Source: Ustilago trichophora
Taxonomy: Eukaryota > Basidiomycota > Ustilaginomycetes > Ustilaginales > Ustilaginaceae
Reading direction: 5' to 3'
NCBI GenBank assembly: GCA_900323505.1
Contig: OOIN01000022.1
Span: 620,001 to 684,000 of the forward strand
DNA length: 64,000 bases
In this document: positions 1 through 10,287 of the stretch, piece by piece
Layout of the letters: each line of letters begins with the position of its first letter
Numbering within the stretch: position 1 is the stretch's first letter
Program-made: the position numbers and the translations under genes
Notes under the pieces: generated by a model
What the model saw: the letters and a program-made list of their open reading frames with translations, nothing else
What the model was told of the DNA's origin: nothing
Databases searched by the model: none

Positions 1-1182
1 GACTTTGTCGTCATCGCAAAGACTCCCACCGCTCCCTTTGCTGCTATGGCCCACAAGTCCAAGCCCATCTACGGTGTCCAGTTCCACCCCGAGGTCACCC
101 ACTCGGTCCGCGGTGTAGAGCTCTTTGACAACTTTGTCGCCATTTGCGAGTGTCGTCGTGATTGGACCATGGAGACGTTTATCGACAAGGAGATCAAGCG
201 TATTCGCGAGATCGTCGGGCCTAAAGGTCAGGTGCTTGGTGCCATCTCGGGAGGTGTCGATTCTTCCGTTGCTGCCAAGTTGATGCACGAGGCTATCGGT
301 GATCGATTCCACGCCGTCATGGTCGACAATGGCGTCTTGCGAACCAACGAAGCAGCTCAGGTGTACGAGATGCTCTCCAAGGATCTTGGTGTTAACCTCA
401 CCGTCGTCGATGCATCCGAACAGTTCCTGAGCAAGCTCAAGGACGTCGAAGACCCCGAGCAGAAGCGTAAGATTATTGGCAACACCTTTATTCACGTCTT
501 TGAGGCCCAAGTTGCCAAGCTCGAGAAGCAGGCTCAAGACGAGGAAGCTGCCGCTCTCGCCGCCGGTAAGCCTCAGGAGGCCAAGGGCAAGTTTGAATAC
601 CTTCTCCAGGGTACTCTCTATCCAGATGTCATCGAGAGCATCTCGTTCAAGGGTCCCAGTGCGACCATCAAGACTCACCACAATGTCGGTGGTTTGCTCG
701 AGGATATGAAGCTCAAACTCATCGAACCCTTGCGCGAGTTGTTCAAGGATGAAGTTCGTGCATTGGGACGATTGCTCGGAATTCCTGCTCACTTGGTTGG
801 TCGACACCCATTCCCCGGTCCCGGTCTCGCCATTCGAATCTTGGGCCCCGTTACCAAGGAGCAGGTCAAGATCCTCCAGCATGCCGATAGTATCTACATT
901 GAAGAGATTCGTGCGGCCGGATTGTACGATCAGATCTCGCAGGCTTTCGCCGTTCTCCTCCCCGTCCGAGCCGTTGGTGTTCAGGGTGACAAGAGGACTT
1001 ATGATCAGGTTATCGCTCTTAGAGCTGCTGCGACCACCGATTTCATGACCGCCACTTGGTATCCTTTCCCCGCAGAGTTTTTGAGCAAGGTTAGCAACAG
1101 AATCACCAACGAGGTTCAAGGCGTCAACAGGGTGGTACTGGATATTTCGAGCAAGCCTCCGGCTACGATCGAGTGGTTGTAA
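1..1182 (+). CDS. GUA1: GMP synthase (glutamine-hydrolysing), 5' end outside window
   Basis: The enzyme makes GMP from XMP, ATP and glutamine in the cytosol, the last step of the guanine branch of purine synthesis. The frame is open from base 1, so the gene starts upstream; 393 residues are present. The first part is the end of the class I glutamine amidotransferase domain, with the FHPEV segment carrying the catalytic His and Glu. The ATP-pyrophosphatase domain follows, with the PP-loop SGGVDSS at about bases 247-267. The dimerisation domain ends in the family-typical IEWL at a TAA stop (1180-1182). The ATG at 46 is internal to the conserved amidotransferase domain and is not the start. No intron is seen in this part. 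It is convergent with the mitochondrial IF3 gene. The assignment is secure. Confidence 0.97.
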   Translation, partial: DFVVIAKTPTAPFAAMAHKSKPIYGVQFHPEVTHSVRGVELFDNFVAICECRRDWTMETFIDKEIKRIREIVGPKGQVLGAISGGVDSSVAAKLMHEAIGDRFHAVMVDNGVLRTNEAAQVYEMLSKDLGVNLTVVDASEQFLSKLKDVEDPEQKRKIIGNTFIHVFEAQVAKLEKQAQDEEAAALAAGKPQEAKGKFEYLLQGTLYPDVIESISFKGPSATIKTHHNVGGLLEDMKLKLIEPLRELFKDEVRALGRLLGIPAHLVGRHPFPGPGLAIRILGPVTKEQVKILQHADSIYIEEIRAAGLYDQISQAFAVLLPVRAVGVQGDKRTYDQVIALRAAATTDFMTATWYPFPAEFLSKVSNRITNEVQGVNRVVLDISSKPPATIEWL

Positions 1183-1399
1183 AAAGCTGCTACGAATCGT
1201 TAGCTTTTGATAGAGATTTGTTTTACGAGTCGTGTTCAGTTTTGATTAGTTGCCCAATGTTAGACATGTGTTTCTACAAGCTTTACAGTGCTCTCGAGTT
1301 AGGTCTGTTGAGTGTGAGTGTGCGTGCACGGAGGAGTGGGGGGGCAAAATCTAAGCAGAGTTGGACTGTAGGTTTGAGATGGTTCGTATTGCGTTTGTC

Positions 1400-2341
1400 T
1401 CACTTTCGGAAACATTCAAAAGACATAACAGCAGCGCTGCCTCCACGCTGCCAATCGACCTCTTGCAATCTCCTCGCTATGGGCGCTGCCTCGTTTACCC
1501 CACCTCGTCCCTCATCCTCACCCGTTGCCGCTTTCACGGTTGTTGCACCACCCGCATCACCAGCATTGCATAGAAACCTCTCGATCTCCACCAGAAGCTC
1601 CTCTCTCCTCGCATCCTCTTTCGCATTGAATCCTTTAATATACTTCTTACCGCCACTCTTTGTGGTCACCACCACATTGATCCTTGCTCCCTTGATCATT
1701 TCTTTTTTAGCCTTGCTGAGTTTGTGTGAAAGATCGTTGGGGCTCACACTCCATGTTAATTGGACTTCTTTGCTTCCAGCTGCTCCGCTTGGTGCGCGTG
1801 ATGTCGATTCTCCCGACGAGGAGGAGGACGAGGAGGAAGAAGAGGAGGAGGAGGCTGCTTTGCGTTTGGCATTGCGTGCCTTGTCAAATTCTTCCTTCTT
1901 ATCGATAAGTTTGCAGATGGGAAATTGGACCAGGGTTGAAACGTCTACGTTGGAGGGGGGTGATTCGGGGTCATAGGAAACTTTAGCACGGGAGGGTTGA
2001 GGAGGGGCAACTTGCTGGAGAAAGAATTTGGATCGGTCGAGCTTGGTTAGGATGGTTTTGGTGTGAAAGGGGCCTGCAAGGGCGCCTGATTTGGGATCCA
2101 CTAGACGGACATGGGTAGATGTTTCGAGAATAGATTCGTCACGTATGGGGGCTTTTGAGACCGGAGCGGGTGGGGCAGAGGATGAGGAGGGATTTGGGAG
2201 ATGGTGGTAGGGGGTAGAGGTGAAGGTGCGGATGGGGAGATGCCCGCACGACACAGCTGCCGAAAAGCGAGGAGCAGGCGAGCCAGGATTGATGGAAGTA
2301 CGAGCTGCTGTCCTCAAAATTGCTGCTGCTGAAGGCCGCAT
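1400..2341 (-). CDS. Mitochondrial translation initiation factor IF-3
   Basis: This is predicted to be the mitochondrial factor that keeps ribosomal subunits apart and proofreads initiation. From the ATG at 2341 the protein has 313 residues. It begins with an Arg/Ala/Ser-rich stretch (MRPSAAAILRTAARTS) typical of a mitochondrial presequence. The IF3 N-domain follows, with a VRLVDPKSG start and a FPICKLIDKKEEFDK segment that matches the conserved 'PPVCKIMDYGKY' region. A long poly-Ser linker encoded by TCC/TCG repeats comes next. The C-domain includes KEVQLTWSVSPNDLSHKLSKAKKE, cut here to 'KEVQLTW...SHKLSKAK'. The frame is open 45 codons further upstream, but that part is encoded by a GA microsatellite and reads as low-complexity Ser-Leu, so I take it as 5' UTR. 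It is divergent from BUB3. Sequence divergence is normal for mitochondrial IF3. Confidence 0.85.
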   Translation of the reverse strand: MRPSAAAILRTAARTSINPGSPAPRFSAAVSCGHLPIRTFTSTPYHHLPNPSSSSAPPAPVSKAPIRDESILETSTHVRLVDPKSGALAGPFHTKTILTKLDRSKFFLQQVAPPQPSRAKVSYDPESPPSNVDVSTLVQFPICKLIDKKEEFDKARNAKRKAASSSSSSSSSSSSSGESTSRAPSGAAGSKEVQLTWSVSPNDLSHKLSKAKKEMIKGARINVVVTTKSGGKKYIKGFNAKEDARREELLVEIERFLCNAGDAGGATTVKAATGEDEGRGGVNEAAPIARRLQEVDWQRGGSAAVMSFECFRK

Positions 2342-2659
2342 TATCGAATACAGAGATGGTCCGAGAAGGCAAATGTGATGGTGTAGCAGTATCGAACCGC
2401 AAAGTCGACAGAGAGAAAGAGAAAGAGAGAGAGAGCTCTTCCTGATCAGATAAAATGTCGCAAGTCGGAGAGCCAAACTTTGTCAATCTAACAAAATAAA
2501 AACGGACGGCGGACGCGTCGAAACAAACACATTTCCAAACGTCAAAAGAGACCAACACCTTCACTTGATAAACCAACACCTCGTCCTCACCATTACCACC
2601 ATCACCACCACCACCAACACCATCACTTTCATCACCATCTTACACAACAATTGTTTATC
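2342..2659. promoter_or_regulatory. Divergent promoter region IF3 / BUB3
   Basis: 318 bp separate the two divergent starts. It contains a GA-rich microsatellite (about 2409-2437) on the IF3 side and a CAC/ATC-rich tract (about 2583-2640) directly upstream of the BUB3 ATG, probably 5' UTR. No specific factor sites are claimed. Confidence 0.5.
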
Positions 2660-4038
2660 ATGTCACGTCCAACCTCATCTTCAACTCCCCATTTGGCCGA
2701 CCTTTTATTTCCCGATCCACCCAAGGCTACCGTTTCGTCACTCGTATTCTCGCCCACACCATCACCAGAAGGTAGCACAGATGTGCTTGTGTCTAGTTGG
2801 GATCACTACGTCTACCACTACCGAGTACAAGGCCCATCTTCTGCGTCATCTTCCACAACAGGGGATGGTACGGTGGTGGTAAAAGTTCAATCTTTCCCAC
2901 ATGAAGCGCCGGTACTGGACGTATGTTTTATCTCTGACACGCTTGCAGCCAGTGCCAGTGTCGACCGGCGGGTTCGGCTGTTGGATCTTACCACTGGAAA
3001 AAGCCTGATTGTGGGCAAGCACGATGATTCCGTTCTCAAACTTCGATTTTGTACTCAAACGCAACTGCTCATTTCCGGTGGGGCCGATCGAAAGCTCTGC
3101 TTCTGGAGCGTCGATCTAAACGGTCGGCAAGCAGCATTATTAAAAACCCTGGATGTAGCAGACAAAGTCATCGCCATGGACATCTCGCCACCTTTTTTCC
3201 CATCCACCCCCCCCACGCTCCCTATCTACTCCGCCTCTCGTCCAGGACAACCCAACCCCCTCGACCCGACCCCTCGCCTAGTCATCGGCATGACCGGCCG
3301 CCATGTCTACGTTTACGATCTTCATCCGCTCAAATCTGCAATCGATCGTGAACAAGCAGGCGAAAAAGTCGCAGAACGAGACTTTCATCCTGATCAAAGA
3401 CGAGAGTCGAGCCTGAAATTCATGGCTAGAGACCTAAGATGTATGCCAGCAGGAGATGGATATGCGACGAGTAGTATTGAGGGTAGGATTGCAGTGGAAT
3501 TTTTCGACCCTAGTGCAAAGAGTCAGGCAATGAAATATGCGTTCAAGTGTCACAGGGAGACGGTGGATGGAGTTATGGATGAGAGGGATCTAGATAGTGG
3601 GCCCCATGATGTCGTGTATCCGGTTCAAGGGATGGCTTTTCATCCAAGGTACGTTTGACACCCTATTTTTATTTATTTTTATTTCTTACCTCTGATGTTT
3701 ACCGACTCACATCATATTTGCATATTATTATTATTATTTTGCCCTCAAGACATGGCACTTTTGCAAGCTTGGGCGGAGACGCAGTGATTAGCGTCTGGGA
3801 TGCTGCGGCTAAAAAACGTATCAGACAGTATCCAAAGCTCTCAGCATCTATCACAGCCGGAGCATTCGATTCTTCCGGAAAAATGTTACTCGTTGCAACA
3901 GGAAATGATTCTTTGGATCAAGTAGCTAAACAATTTGACAAAGATAAAGTCACTCTGGTTTTGAAACCAAATGCTTGGGAAGAATCTAAACCCAAGATCA
4001 AGTCTAGTTCTACTTGCAAACCTACGTCGAAAAAGTGA
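2660..4038 (+). CDS. BUB3: Mitotic checkpoint WD40 protein BUB3, one intron
   Basis: BUB3 is a seven-bladed WD40 propeller that brings BUB1/BUBR1-type proteins to kinetochores for the spindle checkpoint. Exons are 2660-3648 and 3750-4038; the 101-bp intron has GTACGT at the donor and CTCAAG at the acceptor, and joining restores the reading HP-R-HGTFASLGGD. The protein has about 425 residues. The diagnostic family block is RESSLKFMARDLRC followed by SSIEGRIAVEFFDP and KYAFKCHRE, which separates BUB3 from its relative RAE1. A blade ending in GGDAVISVWD is in exon 2. The first ATG in frame is 2660, preceded by a short CAC-rich leader. The loop between the fourth and fifth blades carries a proline-rich insertion (around 3190-3270). 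Length is longer than yeast BUB3 because of such insertions. Confidence 0.94.
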
Positions 4039-4135
4039 TGCTTTGCTTTAATTCATCTTGATTCCACATTATGATGCAGGTTATGAGATTCAACGCATGC
4101 TATACTTAAGTGAGAGCTAAAGAGATTTGCTACTA

Positions 4136-6472
4136 CTACTCTGTTTTCGTAGCTACAGCATGAGCTTTCGCAGCAGCGGCCAAACTCTCTTCAAACATAC
4201 CCACCAAAAACTGTTGCTCCTCCAATCCAACCGAAACCCTTACCAGGCCTCTTTCCACACCGAATTGTGCTGCCCAATCCAACTCTCCATAATGAGCCAG
4301 AATGGTATACGGACTAGCGAGGGTTAAATTTGTACCCAAACTGGGACCTTTTGCGCATCCTAGAGCGTCATAAAACGCCTGACTTGCCGCATCGCTTTCA
4401 AACGTGATTGAAAACAATCCACCATATCCCCCCTCCTCTCCCATATCCCCCAACACCGTAAACGCTTTCTTCCTTCGACAAACCTCATAATTCTCCCTTG
4501 TCTGATAACGTGGATAGAAAACATTCTTAATGACACCCGGATATCTACCCAAACCTTGCTTTTCGTTCCACAACATCGAGGTAACAGCACGCGTGTTGCG
4601 GTCGATCCGAACGATTCGACGGATAAAATCGCGACTGTTGCGCTCCATAAAGATGGCATCTTCGTCAAAGTACGTGTCTTCATAGTGCGAAGAGAGGGTA
4701 GTGCGCAAACTAAGATAGTGTCGACCATGGGGATTGAGAACCATACTTCCACCCATAACGTTGGCATCACCGGAAAAAACCTTGGTCAAGGAGCTGACAA
4801 GAATATCGGCATAGGGAAGAACTTCGACATTGACAAAGTTGCCAATCGTCTCATCGACACAGACGAGGAAATTGTAGCGGTCGGCCAACTGTCGAATCCG
4901 AGCCAGGTTGGGAGAACGGAGCAGAGGGTTGGACGGAAACTCGCAAAAGAGGGCGAGAATCGGTGCTTGGGCTGTTGCGGTGGAGGGATCCAATTGAGCT
5001 TCGAGGGTGCGTTCGAGAGATTCGAGGTCAGAATCAACGCCGAGACCGTAAAAGTGACATCCAGGACCAAACTTTTGCAAGATCTTGAGAGTGTCGGTGT
5101 AAGGAAAGCCGAAACAGACGCTCTTTCCGACTTGACGCTGGGTGAGATTGGAATTCAAACCAGAGGAAAGCGGCAGCTGGGGCGCGGCTCGCATAGCTAG
5201 CTGGTGAGCGTGGAAAATGGCGCTCATACCGGAGGGGAAGAGGTAGACGTCGTCTTCGGTAACACCTGTGCCGGTACGGCCAGATTCTCCTACTTGATCA
5301 CCGGGTGCTTCGGTGGCGGATTGCTCGGATCTGTCGGAAAGCAGTGTACCAGCAATGCGGCGACGAAGTGCGAGCTTTGCGGAGGGTGCGGAGGTGAGGG
5401 GAAGGTTGCGACCGTATCTCTCCTCGACGTAGGTGACGAGGTCGGAAGAGGCGGGTTCGGACATGTCACCCTGTTCGACCGAGGGAGAAGAGCGGACGGT
5501 GGCGGCGGGGTGGACGCCAGACAGATTGGTGATGCTGGCAGAGAGGGCGTGAGTAGCGGCCTCATCGTTGGCGCTGGAAGGTCGCTGGAGGATGCCGCTG
5601 CTGGAGGGCGTCTGGGGCATGCTAGAGGTAGGCGATGGGGTGGCAGTGAGACCCGAAGCGGAGCTGTTGCTGCGCGTGTAGCGGTTGTAGAAACGCTTAC
5701 CTGCCGAAGCAGCCAAAAAGGGTTTTTTGTAGATGTCATCGACATTGGCTGCAGCAGCAGTCTCTCCAGAAGAAGCTTTTGGCGTTGAAGCGGCACTCTC
5801 GAGCGAAGAAGCCCCATCCTCGCCAGCCCCCTTGGATTGTTCGAGCAGTGATAAGCAGCGATCTGCCTGTCTGCTCGAGATGCCATCTCCGGTATGCTGC
5901 CAGAAGCTCTTTGCAAGCGGGAAGACTTGCTCGGGGAAAAAGACGATAAAGATGTAATGGGCCGTAGTGCTCGAAGCCTGATAGTGTGCGGTCTCGAGTT
6001 GGTCGGAAACGTGTTCGGCAGTGCTGGAGCTTGAATTGGCAGAAGCGTTTTTGGTCGCAACGGCTGGGTGAGGGACTGTATGCTCTAGCATGGAGAATCG
6101 AACGATACGTATGGGTAAAGGTGTAGAAGCGGCCGACTGGGCTCGCATAAAGTCACGGCATCTTTCGGCGATACGGGCAGAGGGGAAGAGAATGCATGCC
6201 TCGTGAGGACGGGCGAATTTCTTACAGAGCAAACTGGCAAGACGCTGAATAGAACGGTGAATGAAGAAGCGAGGATATCCAGTCTCCATCGAGTTGGAGA
6301 GACGACCTTCTTCATAGTCGATATTGTCGCTCCAGAGAGGGAGAGAGACCGAAACGGCATGAGCCATGTTGGCGGGGATCGAGGTGCCGACGGCATAGTC
6401 CTTTTTGCATGTAGCTGCGCCGTTGGCAGGCGAAGGTGCCGTGGGCAGTGGCACGGGTGTAGCCATCTGCAT
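4136..6472 (-). CDS. STR2: Cystathionine gamma-synthase, fungal long form
   Basis: This PLP enzyme of the Cys/Met metabolism family is predicted to condense an activated homoserine with cysteine to give cystathionine. It has 778 residues and no intron. The N-terminal block (DYAVGTSIPANMAHAVSVSLP, shortened: 'VGTSIP...HAVSVSLP') and 'GYPRFFIHRSIQRLA' are hallmarks of the fungal long-form enzyme. The PLP lysine is in SSLTKVFSG at about residue 563, and the CVDETIGNF segment supplies the Asp that contacts the cofactor. Between about residues 225 and 350 lies a Ser/Ala/Thr-rich low-complexity insertion, which explains the large size. Two ATGs (6472 and 6466) are close; either could be used. The gene is divergent from NBP35 and convergent with BUB3 (97 bp between stops). 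Exact substrate (O-acetyl or O-succinylhomoserine) is not shown by sequence. Confidence 0.88.
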   Translation of the reverse strand: MQMATPVPLPTAPSPANGAATCKKDYAVGTSIPANMAHAVSVSLPLWSDNIDYEEGRLSNSMETGYPRFFIHRSIQRLASLLCKKFARPHEACILFPSARIAERCRDFMRAQSAASTPLPIRIVRFSMLEHTVPHPAVATKNASANSSSSTAEHVSDQLETAHYQASSTTAHYIFIVFFPEQVFPLAKSFWQHTGDGISSRQADRCLSLLEQSKGAGEDGASSLESAASTPKASSGETAAAANVDDIYKKPFLAASAGKRFYNRYTRSNSSASGLTATPSPTSSMPQTPSSSGILQRPSSANDEAATHALSASITNLSGVHPAATVRSSPSVEQGDMSEPASSDLVTYVEERYGRNLPLTSAPSAKLALRRRIAGTLLSDRSEQSATEAPGDQVGESGRTGTGVTEDDVYLFPSGMSAIFHAHQLAMRAAPQLPLSSGLNSNLTQRQVGKSVCFGFPYTDTLKILQKFGPGCHFYGLGVDSDLESLERTLEAQLDPSTATAQAPILALFCEFPSNPLLRSPNLARIRQLADRYNFLVCVDETIGNFVNVEVLPYADILVSSLTKVFSGDANVMGGSMVLNPHGRHYLSLRTTLSSHYEDTYFDEDAIFMERNSRDFIRRIVRIDRNTRAVTSMLWNEKQGLGRYPGVIKNVFYPRYQTRENYEVCRRKKAFTVLGDMGEEGGYGGLFSITFESDAASQAFYDALGCAKGPSLGTNLTLASPYTILAHYGELDWAAQFGVERGLVRVSVGLEEQQFLVGMFEESLAAAAKAHAVATKTE

Positions 6473-6847
6473 GATGATGGAATTCGTTGCTGTAGCAATG
6501 ATGGAGATGATGATGGTGGGTGTGAAAGATGGTGGCGGTGACGGTGACGGTGAATGACCGAGTTTGTCTCTCTCCGCAGAGCGAGTGCCGGATTATGGCC
6601 GAAAAGTGACTCACACATGTGACAAGAAAGTGTGGGGCCGTTTCTTCTTATCGTACGCGAATTCTTTTCCTCACAATGTTACATTTATGTTTCCAACACT
6701 TGCCACATCTTTTGTGAGAGCTGTGGCTGAGCGGAGATAAAGCGCCGAGAAGCTCTCACTTAACGTCGATTGATTTTAGATTACCGTGAGTCACTTGGTC
6801 AGCCACACCACGTTTGCTTGTGATCATAACCACCATCACCCTACACA
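6473..6847. promoter_or_regulatory. Divergent promoter region STR2 / NBP35
   Basis: 375 bp between divergent starts. The STR2 side is rich in ATGATG/GGTGACGG repeats (about 6470-6555). I see no clear factor site. The region directly before the NBP35 ATG is CAC/ATC-rich like other leaders in this window. Confidence 0.45.
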
Positions 6848-8041
6848 ATGCTAGCGGTACAGCAACCACCAAGTACGCCTGCCGTCGCATCTACGGCTCT
6901 GGCAGGCGACTCGATCGCACGAGCGCTTCCCGACCAAGTCCCTGAGAACGCACCCGCTCATTGTCCTGGAACCGAGTCTGAGCACGCCGGCAAAGCTGAT
7001 GCCTGCGCAGGCTGTCCAAATCAGGATGCATGTGCATCCGCACCCAAGGGACCTGACCCTGACTTGCCACTCATCAAAGAGCGTATGTCTAGGATCAAGC
7101 ACAAGATCCTCATCATGAGCGGCAAGGGAGGTGTCGGCAAGAGTACCTTCACTGCCCAGCTTGGATGGGCATTCAGTTCGCGATTCTCTGGCCACTTTGA
7201 CGCTGCCGAACAAGGAAAACTTACTCAAGAGGCAGGTCAAGAAGAGCAAGATGGAGCAGAAGCGGAGAAGCAGGTCGCGATCATGGATATCGACATTTGT
7301 GGTCCTTCGATCCCCACTATCCTCGGTCTGGCGGGTCAGAGTATTCACTCGACATCTCAGGGTTGGTCCCCCGTCTACGTATCCGACAATCTCTGTGCGA
7401 TGAGCATCGGATTCTTGCTCCCCTCGGCATCCTCGGCTGTCATCTGGAGAGGTCCTAAGAAGAATGGTCTCATCAAGCAATTCCTCAAGGACGTAGATTG
7501 GACTGCTGGTCTCGAAGAACAAGATGAACCCGACGCACCCCCCTTCAAACCCTCCACCGATCTCACATCCACATCCACATCCCTACATTCAACCGATTCA
7601 TATCTTATCGACTATATGCTCATCGATACACCACCCGGAACATCTGACGAGCACCTTTCCATCGTCTCGTATCTCAAAGAATCCGGTATTACTGGTGCCA
7701 TCCTGCTTACCACTCCGCAAGAAGTTTCACTTCAGGATGTACGAAAAGAAATCTCGTTTTGTCGCAAGATGAATGTTCCTATTCTTGGCATTGTCGAGAA
7801 TATGGCTGGATTCGTTTGTCCTAGTTGCACGGGGTATAGCGAAATTTTTTACCCGAGTACAGGTGGTGCAAACGCTTTGTGCAAGGAAATCGGCTTGACC
7901 TTTTTGGGTAGCATACCACTCGATCCAAGGATTGGAAAGTGTTGCGATTTGGGTATAAGCTTTACCGATGAGTATCCAGATAGTCCCGCCACAACGGCTT
8001 ATCTACAGGTCATTGAACGGGTCAGAATGCTCGTCGACTGA
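6848..8041 (+). CDS. NBP35: Cytosolic Fe-S cluster assembly ATPase NBP35
   Basis: NBP35 forms with CFD1 the scaffold on which cytosolic and nuclear Fe-S clusters are built. The protein has 397 residues. The N-terminal ferredoxin-like cysteines are visible as C39, C53, C56 and C62 (spacing C-x13-C-x2-C-x5-C), which is the NBP35 signature and is absent from CFD1. The deviant Walker A motif GKGGVGKS is at about residues 92-99. The C-terminal bridging CPSC motif is at residues 324-327. An insertion of acidic and Gln-rich sequence follows the P-loop (about residues 120-140), and another Ser/Thr-rich one comes before the [10 protein letters not shown] block. Start is the first ATG, with an ACACA leader. 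The stop is followed closely by a CA microsatellite. Confidence 0.96.
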   Translation: MLAVQQPPSTPAVASTALAGDSIARALPDQVPENAPAHCPGTESEHAGKADACAGCPNQDACASAPKGPDPDLPLIKERMSRIKHKILIMSGKGGVGKSTFTAQLGWAFSSRFSGHFDAAEQGKLTQEAGQEEQDGAEAEKQVAIMDIDICGPSIPTILGLAGQSIHSTSQGWSPVYVSDNLCAMSIGFLLPSASSAVIWRGPKKNGLIKQFLKDVDWTAGLEEQDEPDAPPFKPSTDLTSTSTSLHSTDSYLIDYMLIDTPPGTSDEHLSIVSYLKESGITGAILLTTPQEVSLQDVRKEISFCRKMNVPILGIVENMAGFVCPSCTGYSEIFYPSTGGANALCKEIGLTFLGSIPLDPRIGKCCDLGISFTDEYPDSPATTAYLQVIERVRMLVD

Positions 8042-8046
8042 ATATA

Positions 8047-8081
<35 letters not shown>

Positions 8082-8376
8082 GACACAGCTCTCAAAAAAG
8101 CTTCTTGTAAGTCTCATCATAGAGCTTTCACTTTGTACATTACCAGGTCTTGTTTTCATATTTTGCAATCGTTCATGTAATTGTTACTGTTTCTTTTGGA
8201 GGAATCTGTTCTGGCTGTGCTAGTGCTTGATTTCGGTTTTTACACTTTTCGGTCAGCTTGAGAGATGTGATGATCCTTGAAATGCGTATGATTGATCCTG
8301 AACTATAGATATATTTCGTGCTGAAACTGTCCACCACAACCAAAGCGTCCTCTTTTGTTCTTTTCTTCTTCTTTCT
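8042..8376. other. Convergent 3' gap NBP35 / PCF11
   Basis: This gap holds a (CA)15 microsatellite at 8048-8077, seven bases after the NBP35 stop, then T-rich sequence. No gene is seen. Confidence 0.6.
8048..8077 (+). repeat. (CA)15 microsatellite
   Basis: An uninterrupted CA dinucleotide run in the presumed NBP35 3' UTR. Confidence 0.95.
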
Positions 8377-10287
8377 TTACAAAGCCGACTTTTTCGTCTG
8401 CGGTCCATCCTCATCACCCAAATCTTCCCCTTGCTCCTCGTCGATTCCCGACTTTCTCTTCCTCCCACCACTCGCCGGTAACGAAGGCGTCACTGTCCGA
8501 CTGGCACTTCTCCTCTTCATCACTCCTATACTGGCCGTCCTTCTTTCACCCGCTGCAACGCTATCCGTCAAACTCTTTGCCGAATAATGACAACTGGCAT
8601 GGTAATACACCGCTCCTTCCACCCCACCATTGTTGTCAACCTTGATCGCGTTCAACCAGATCCACTCTTCCTCTTCTTCGCTCCATTGCGATTTGAAGGC
8701 CTCTTTGCAGATGGGGCAGGGTTGCGAGGCTAAATCCGGATCTGTGGGGGCAATGACGAAGGATTTTGCGAATTTCTCTTTGAGGGCTTTATCCTGAGCT
8801 GCGGTTAGACCTTTGGTGTCGCCATCGGTTCCAGAACCAGATGCGGTGGCGGAGGATTTAGAGGCGGCCGGGGCGGAATCGTCGAATCCACCACGGATGA
8901 AGCTCTCCAGACGGTCAAACCACGAGCGAGATTGTCCTCGGGCGGCCGAATCTTTGGCTCTTCGGTTCTGCGTGAAATGCCAGTCGAGATGGTCATCCAT
9001 TCGCCCTTGACCTTTGTTGCCGGTGGGATAGCGGTTAGCACATTGACGACATTGCAAGGGCAGATGCTTGTGGAGGATGAGCTCGTAAGAGGAGACGGGT
9101 TCGCGATTGAAGTCGGGACCAGAGGTTTTGATGTCGAGGGCGAGGATGGCGTTGATGTAGTCTTCGTCTTGGTCCCGCTCGATTGCGGGTGGAGGTGGTG
9201 TGGCGGCGGCGGAAGGCGTAGCGGAACCAGGAAGCAGACCGGCTTGCATGAGGGATGCGATCAGAGACGATGCTGCTGCGTTATTGCCGCCGGCAGGGGC
9301 TTGGCCGTTCGACGCTGATGCGGGAGCTGTCAGGGCGGAGAGACTTGCAAGTGCGCCAGACAGACCTTGAGGACGCTCTGCTGGTGCCGCAGGTGCTGGT
9401 ACGGGAGCAGGGGCATTCGCAGGTGCGACAGCAGGAAGCGGCTGCCCATGCATAGCAGCAGCATGTCCTGTTGGATTCGAACGTTGCGCTGCAGCAGAAA
9501 GACTGTCGAGCTGAGCATGGATCTGTGCCATCTCCTCAGCAGACAGATCTGCCGTCAAGATGACTTGCTTGAGCTGAGCCAGCGAGTCGACTCTCTCGTG
9601 CAGAGCCGCATCAGAAGGATTGGCGGCGAGCGACTGGCCGTCTAGAGCAAGGAGTTTGTCGATGTTTTCGATGGCCTTTGATTTGGATCGAGCCGCATTG
9701 ACTCGAGGGTCTGCGACCGGAGCGGGTGGCGCGTTGGCCTGAGGCATGCCTTGACTGCCAAAGAGGGCGCGCTCGATGCTCCACTGTGCATTGTCACCGA
9801 ACAGGGGTCGTGCACCGGGACCTGCCGTCTTCCACGTTCCGAGCAGTTCTTCCATGCGCATCTTGGTCGGTTGGTCTACGAGTCGATACGATTCGAGAAA
9901 GATGGGGACGATGCGAGCGGACCAGAGCTGAGTGTAAGGGTGGCCAATGTTTTTGGAGATCGAATCGAGCGTATATAGCGCAGGCAAGCGCACCGAAGGA
10001 TGGGACTGCATGATGTGGTCGTCGAGGCATTTGGCGACGACAGCAGACATGCGAGCAGCGTGATCGTGTGCGATGACGGTTAGATTGGTGATGATGGGCT
10101 TCGAATTGAACGTCAACGACTTGAGGTGCGAGTTGTACATCTTGGCAAATGCATTTGGGTCGGTTCCGATGGCGAGATTAGGATCAACCGGCTGCTGGGG
10201 CGGTTGAGCAGGGTAGACGTGCGGATGGACGCCATACTGAGGAGCGGGAGCGGCGTAGCCGTGCTGAGGAGGAGGAGCACCATACAT
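8377..10287 (-). CDS. PCF11: mRNA cleavage and polyadenylation factor PCF11
   Basis: PCF11 binds the RNA polymerase II C-terminal tail and links termination to 3' cleavage as part of cleavage factor IA. From the ATG at 10287 the protein has 636 residues, starting MYGAPPPQHG; the frame is open upstream but that part is Cys/Arg-rich and unlike the family. The N-terminal CTD-interaction domain spans about residues 35-170, with SLTFNSKPIITNLT and LPALYTLDSISKNIG as landmarks. A Pro/Ala-rich middle follows. The C-terminal half carries two zinc-binding modules, one with CRQCANRYP and a downstream HLDWH, the other with CPICKEAF and YHASCH, which flank the CLP1-binding region in known PCF11. Bases 8380-8470 encode a basic tail. 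The gene is convergent with NBP35. Confidence 0.92.
   Translation of the reverse strand: MYGAPPPQHGYAAPAPQYGVHPHVYPAQPPQQPVDPNLAIGTDPNAFAKMYNSHLKSLTFNSKPIITNLTVIAHDHAARMSAVVAKCLDDHIMQSHPSVRLPALYTLDSISKNIGHPYTQLWSARIVPIFLESYRLVDQPTKMRMEELLGTWKTAGPGARPLFGDNAQWSIERALFGSQGMPQANAPPAPVADPRVNAARSKSKAIENIDKLLALDGQSLAANPSDAALHERVDSLAQLKQVILTADLSAEEMAQIHAQLDSLSAAAQRSNPTGHAAAMHGQPLPAVAPANAPAPVPAPAAPAERPQGLSGALASLSALTAPASASNGQAPAGGNNAAASSLIASLMQAGLLPGSATPSAAATPPPPAIERDQDEDYINAILALDIKTSGPDFNREPVSSYELILHKHLPLQCRQCANRYPTGNKGQGRMDDHLDWHFTQNRRAKDSAARGQSRSWFDRLESFIRGGFDDSAPAASKSSATASGSGTDGDTKGLTAAQDKALKEKFAKSFVIAPTDPDLASQPCPICKEAFKSQWSEEEEEWIWLNAIKVDNNGGVEGAVYYHASCHYSAKSLTDSVAAGERRTASIGVMKRRSASRTVTPSLPASGGRKRKSGIDEEQGEDLGDEDGPQTKKSAL

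Noticed and set aside
46..48. ATG at 46 as the start of GMP synthase
   Set aside because: The frame is open to base 1 and the residues before it ([13 protein letters not shown]) belong to the conserved amidotransferase domain.
5204..5788. 194-codon open frame on the plus strand within STR2
   Set aside because: Antisense shadow of the low-complexity insertion of a clearly recognised gene; residues are Gly/Val-rich without any family.
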